In this document: positions 6,299 through 8,569 of the stretch, in pieces
Numbering within the stretch: position 1 is the first letter of the stretch
How the letters are laid out: every line of letters starts with the position of its first letter
NCBI GenBank assembly: GCA_021826525.1
Contig: JAKAZU010000036.1
Span: forward strand, 1 to 8,569
Length of the DNA: 8,569 bases
Direction of reading: 5' to 3'
Source of the DNA: Thermoplasmata archaeon
GTDB lineage: Archaea > Thermoplasmatota > Thermoplasmata > UBA184
Notes under the pieces: generated by a model
Seen by the model: the letters and a program-made list of their open reading frames with translations, nothing else
Databases searched by the model: none
Told to the model about the DNA's origin: nothing
Position numbers and translations under genes: made by a program

Positions 6299-6346
6299 GA
6301 TCGTCGTGTTCTCCCGGCCGGGCCGCCGGTGCTCCGACCCTCGCAT

Positions 6347-6355
6347 CGTTATTTG
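6347..6355. promoter_or_regulatory. AT-rich promoter-like block between Nudix and heptose kinase genes
   Basis: GTTATTTGC is the only AT-rich patch in the 85-nt divergent gap. It is centred about 33 nt upstream of the kinase ATG at 6384 and about 53 nt upstream of the Nudix ATG at 6298, so it could serve either direction. The remainder of the gap is a GC-rich series of GGCC/CCGG repeats with no other recognisable element. Confidence 0.4.
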
Positions 6356-6371
6356 CGCTTCCATGCCTGTC

Positions 6372-6378
6372 GGAGGTG
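6372..6378 (+). promoter_or_regulatory. Strong Shine-Dalgarno site deciding the heptose kinase start
   Basis: GGAGGTG, an excellent match to the anti-SD, ends 5 nt before the ATG at 6384. It favours that start over the in-frame ATG at 6363, which has no SD. It is unusual here because most first-in-unit genes have no SD at all. Confidence 0.7.
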
Positions 6379-6383
6379 TCGGT

Positions 6384-7472
6384 ATGCAGGTCGTTCGAAG
6401 CAAGGCGCCCTTGCGGATCAGCTTCGCCGGAGGCGGGACCGACGTCTCTCCGTACCCGGAGGAGAAGGGCGGTGCGGTGCTGAACTGCACCATCGACAAG
6501 TTCGCCTATGCCACCCTCGACATCGAACCCGACGGAAAGGGCGAGACCGCGGTCCACTCGCTGGACTACGACATGAAGAGCCGCTACGCCACACCGGACG
6601 ACCTCGTCTACAACGGCGAGCTCGATCTCGTCAAGGCCGCGCTCCGGATCTTGCGCCCGAGCGATCCCGCGCGGGCGCAGTCGACCGACTCGCTGAACAT
6701 GTTCCTGCATTCCGACGCCCCCCCCGGGACGGGCCTGGGGAGCTCCTCGACGATGTGCGTCGCGCTCGTGGGCGCGTTCCAGCACTACCTACGCGAGCCG
6801 TGGACCCAGTACGAGGTCGCCGAGATCGCCTACCACATCGAGCGCAACGAACTCGGCCTGCGCGGTGGACGCCAGGACCAGTATGCGGCGACGTTCGGGG
6901 GCTTCAACTTCATGGAGTTCACGAAGGAACGGGCGATCGTCACTCCGCTGAAGATCCAGCCGGAGGTCGCGAACGAGCTCGCCTATCGCCTCCTCCTCTG
7001 CTACACGGGGACGAGCCATTTCTCCAACGACATCATCCGGGAGCAGCAGCGCGCGTACGCCGCCAAGGCCCGAGAGACCGTCGACGCGCTGGATGCGACG
7101 AAGAAGCTCGCGATCGACATGAAGAACGAACTGCTCCGCGGGAACATCGACGAGATGGGCCGACTGCTCGACGAAGGGTGGCAGCTGAAGAAGCGGTTCA
7201 CGTCCGGCATCTCCAATCCGCAGATCGACGGGCTGTACGAGAAGGCCCGCGCTGCGGGCGCGCTCGGAGGAAAGCTCCTGGGCGCCGGAGGGGGCGGCTA
7301 CCTGCTGTTCTTCTGCGATTTCGTGCGGCGGGCGCAGGTCGCTCGTGCGGTCAACGATGCGGGGGGAAAGGTCGTCGACTTCTCGCTCGAGCATAGCGGC
7401 CTCCAGTCCTGGACCGTGCGCAACCCGCACCGGATGGGTACGAACGGGGGCTCGGGGATCGCGCGGCCCTAG
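6384..7472 (+). CDS. hddA: GHMP-family sugar kinase, D-glycero-alpha-D-manno-heptose-7-phosphate kinase type
   Basis: A 362-aa cytosolic kinase. Seen: the N-terminal KAPLRISFAGGGTDVSPY (7-24), a hallmark of the HddA-type branch, the GHMP ATP-binding loop PPGTGLGSSST at 113-123, GGRQDQYAATFGG at 161-173 and the glycine-rich C-terminal motif GGKLLGAGGGGYLLFF at 295-310. All GHMP motifs are present in order and the length is normal, with a Gly/Asn-rich tail of about 20 residues. Known: HddA phosphorylates heptose-7-phosphate at C1 on the way to GDP-heptose for surface glycans. In an archaeon the product might feed S-layer or lipid glycosylation (inference), and a related sugar phosphate may be the true substrate. 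No isomerase, phosphatase or nucleotidyltransferase partner lies in the window. Start set by the SD at 6372-6378; an upstream in-frame ATG at 6363 would add seven residues. The TAG stop overlaps the stop of the convergent zinc-finger gene. Confidence 0.9.
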   Translation: MQVVRSKAPLRISFAGGGTDVSPYPEEKGGAVLNCTIDKFAYATLDIEPDGKGETAVHSLDYDMKSRYATPDDLVYNGELDLVKAALRILRPSDPARAQSTDSLNMFLHSDAPPGTGLGSSSTMCVALVGAFQHYLREPWTQYEVAEIAYHIERNELGLRGGRQDQYAATFGGFNFMEFTKERAIVTPLKIQPEVANELAYRLLLCYTGTSHFSNDIIREQQRAYAAKARETVDALDATKKLAIDMKNELLRGNIDEMGRLLDEGWQLKKRFTSGISNPQIDGLYEKARAAGALGGKLLGAGGGGYLLFFCDFVRRAQVARAVNDAGGKVVDFSLEHSGLQSWTVRNPHRMGTNGGSGIARP

Positions 7473-7585
7473 GTCCGCTTGCCGTGCACCGGGCACGGTC
7501 GCTTCAATTTGCAAAAGCGGCACTTCTCCGGGGAGACCGGCGCCGGCATCGCGTGCTGCATGTGACCGTACTTGCGTCGGGGCAT
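7469..7585 (-). CDS. 38-aa zinc-finger microprotein (CxxC-x5-CxxH)
   Basis: A very short ORF, easily missed by gene callers. It opens with the basic MPRRKYGHMQHAMPAPVSPE (1-20) and continues KCRFCKLKRPCPVHGKRT (21-38). C22, C25, C31 and H34 make a compact CxxC-x5-CxxH treble-clef or knuckle-like zinc site, and the peptide is strongly basic (eleven Lys/Arg), suggesting RNA, DNA or ribosome contact (inference). Support for it being real: complete ligand set; a TATA-like GAAATC block centred about 31 nt upstream of the ATG, which fits leaderless expression; the ATG fits between promoter and finger; and the ORF fills the otherwise empty gap between two genes. Its TAG stop lies in the same CTAG palindrome as the heptose kinase stop, so the two genes overlap tail to tail by 4 nt. 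I do not recognise a named family. Confidence 0.7.
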   Translation of the reverse strand: MPRRKYGHMQHAMPAPVSPEKCRFCKLKRPCPVHGKRT

Positions 7586-7610
7586 CGTTCGGCCGGGCCG
7601 AAGAGGGACC

Positions 7611-7622
7611 GAGATTTCAAGC
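7611..7622. promoter_or_regulatory. TATA-like block shared by the zinc-finger microprotein and the aldo/keto reductase
   Basis: CGAGATTTCAAG is the only AT-rich run in the gap. On the minus strand it reads CTTGAAATCTCG, centred about 31 nt from the microprotein ATG. On the plus strand it lies about 65 nt upstream of GTG 7682, or about 41 nt upstream of GTG 7658. It may act in both directions. Confidence 0.45.
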
Positions 7623-7681
7623 TAGGCGCCCGGACGGCTCCGGCCCCCCAACCTCTTGTGGGCCGGTGCTGCTGGCCGGAC

Positions 7682-8569
7682 GTGGAGCATCTCCCGGGAC
7701 GGGCGACCCCGGACGGGACGCGCGCGTTCCGCGAGCGGGCCCTCGAGCGCCGACGGATCTCTCCCTCGCACTTCCGCGAGGCCGCCGAGAGCCTCGCGCT
7801 CAGCTCGATCGGGCTCGGAACCTATCTCGGGAGTCCCGACCCCGCAACCGATACCGCCGTCGTCGACGCGGTCTCGATCGCGTTGACCAGCGGCCGCGTG
7901 AACGTCCTCGATACCGCGATCAACTATCGGGGCCAGCGGGCGGAGCGGAGCATCGGCCGCGCGCTGAGCCATCTCGTAGCGGCGGGTCCCGTGCGACGGG
8001 AGGAGGTCTTCCTCGCGACCAAGATCGGCTACCTCGCTCCCGACAGCGAGTCCGAGCGGGACCCGCGCAGCTGGGTCCACGAGGAGCTGGTGCAGCCGGG
8101 GATCCTGCCGCTCGCGGAAGTCGTCGGCGGAAGCCATTCCCTCGCCCCGTCGTTCCTGGGCGACCAGTTCCGGCGCAGCCGGAACAATCTGCGCGTGGAG
8201 ACCGTCGATCTTCTCTACCTGCACAACGCGCCGGACGCCCAGATCCCCGAGGTCGGACTCGAGGAGTTCGAACGGCGGCTGCGCCTCGCCTTCGAGGTTC
8301 TCGAGGGATTCCGTGCGGAGGGAACGCTCGGCGCGTACGGGCTCGCCACGTGGGATTCCCTGCGGGTCGCCGCAAACGAGCCGGGATTCTTCTCGCTCGA
8401 GTCCGCCGTGCGCATCGCCCGCGAGGTGGGCGGCGAGCACCACGGCTTCCGCTACGTCCAGTTCCCGTTCAACCTCGCGATGCCCGAGGCCGCTACCGTC
8501 CAGAACCAGCGGGTCGCCGGAGTCCCGATGACCCTGTTCGCGGCCGCGACGGCCCTCGGCGTCGGATGC
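7682..8569 (+). CDS. Aldo/keto reductase, partial (runs off the right edge)
   Basis: 296 codons are open to the end of the window with no stop, so the C-terminus is missing. NAD(P)H-dependent oxidoreductase of the TIM-barrel AKR superfamily. Seen: an N-terminal RATPDGTRAF segment (7-16), LSSIGLGTYLG at 40-50, and the catalytic tetrad by position: D77 (NVLDTAINYR), Y82, K114 (LATKIGY) and H181 (LLYLHNAPD). A LGAYGLATWDS strand follows at 216-226. The insertion at about 120-160 (DSESERDPRSW...) is longer than in compact AKRs and contains another candidate substrate loop. The substrate cannot be deduced. There is no ATG; GTG 7682 is chosen because family members begin shortly before the ATP(D/E)GT motif, and GTG 7658 would add eight residues including two adjacent Cys. 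Divergent from the 38-aa zinc-finger gene with a shared promoter gap of about 96 nt. Confidence 0.88.
   Translation, partial: MEHLPGRATPDGTRAFRERALERRRISPSHFREAAESLALSSIGLGTYLGSPDPATDTAVVDAVSIALTSGRVNVLDTAINYRGQRAERSIGRALSHLVAAGPVRREEVFLATKIGYLAPDSESERDPRSWVHEELVQPGILPLAEVVGGSHSLAPSFLGDQFRRSRNNLRVETVDLLYLHNAPDAQIPEVGLEEFERRLRLAFEVLEGFRAEGTLGAYGLATWDSLRVAANEPGFFSLESAVRIAREVGGEHHGFRYVQFPFNLAMPEAATVQNQRVAGVPMTLFAAATALGVGC

Noticed and set aside
5933..7396. 487-aa open frame on the plus strand
   Set aside because: It is an out-of-frame shadow of the heptose kinase and antisense to the Nudix gene. The translation is Arg/Pro/Gly-rich with no domain, whereas the overlapping frames carry complete motifs.
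7622..8443. 273-aa open frame on the minus strand
   Set aside because: Antisense shadow of the aldo/keto reductase, whose plus-strand frame carries the full catalytic tetrad.
1..8569. CRISPR array, insertion sequence, integration site, toxin-antitoxin or defence genes
   Set aside because: I found no spaced direct repeats, transposase or recombinase motifs, terminal inverted repeats or recognised defence domains on either strand.

Overview
This is a GC-rich (about two thirds or more by eye), gene-dense window that looks archaeal, most plausibly a high-GC Thermoplasmatota-type lineage. The evidence is architectural. Short AT-rich, TATA-like blocks sit about 27-37 nt upstream of several first-gene start codons. 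Most of those starts have no Shine-Dalgarno sequence, as expected for leaderless or short-leader archaeal mRNAs, while SD-like motifs appear mainly at downstream or internal starts. Phylum-level placement is inference; no rRNA or other marker gene is present.

Layout, left to right: (1) an AT-richer left edge (1-216) with a U-tract and hairpin, possibly the terminator zone of the next gene and the promoter of a gene running off the left side; (2) an FAD-linked oxidase (-) related to alkyl-DHAP synthase (AGPS) and D-lactate/glycolate oxidases; (3) diverging from it, PurT (formate-dependent GAR transformylase, +), followed by a 91-aa beta-rich protein of unknown function (+); (4) converging on these, a two-gene operon (-) of a class I SAM methyltransferase and a VOC/glyoxalase-fold protein overlapping by 11 nt; (5) diverging from a shared TATATA element, a 47-aa zinc-ribbon-like microprotein and a six-TM DUF998-like membrane protein (+); (6) a Nudix hydrolase (-) whose 3' end overlaps the membrane gene by 68 nt; (7) a GHMP kinase of the D-glycero-D-manno-heptose-7-phosphate kinase (HddA) type (+) with a clear SD; (8) a 38-aa CxxC-x5-CxxH zinc-finger microprotein (-) whose stop codon shares a CTAG palindrome with the kinase stop; (9) a partial aldo/keto reductase (+) running off the right edge.

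The organisation is strikingly regular: transcription units alternate strand, divergent pairs share compact promoter regions, and convergent pairs abut or overlap. Functionally these are mostly unrelated metabolic genes: purine synthesis, nucleotide-sugar or heptose activation, Nudix housekeeping, redox enzymes and methyl transfer. I see no mobile element, CRISPR array, tRNA, rRNA or defence island, and no convincing multi-gene novel system. The best candidates for undescribed biology are the two cysteine-rich microproteins, the AGPS-like oxidase that has lost the catalytic histidine cluster, and the 91-aa orphan.
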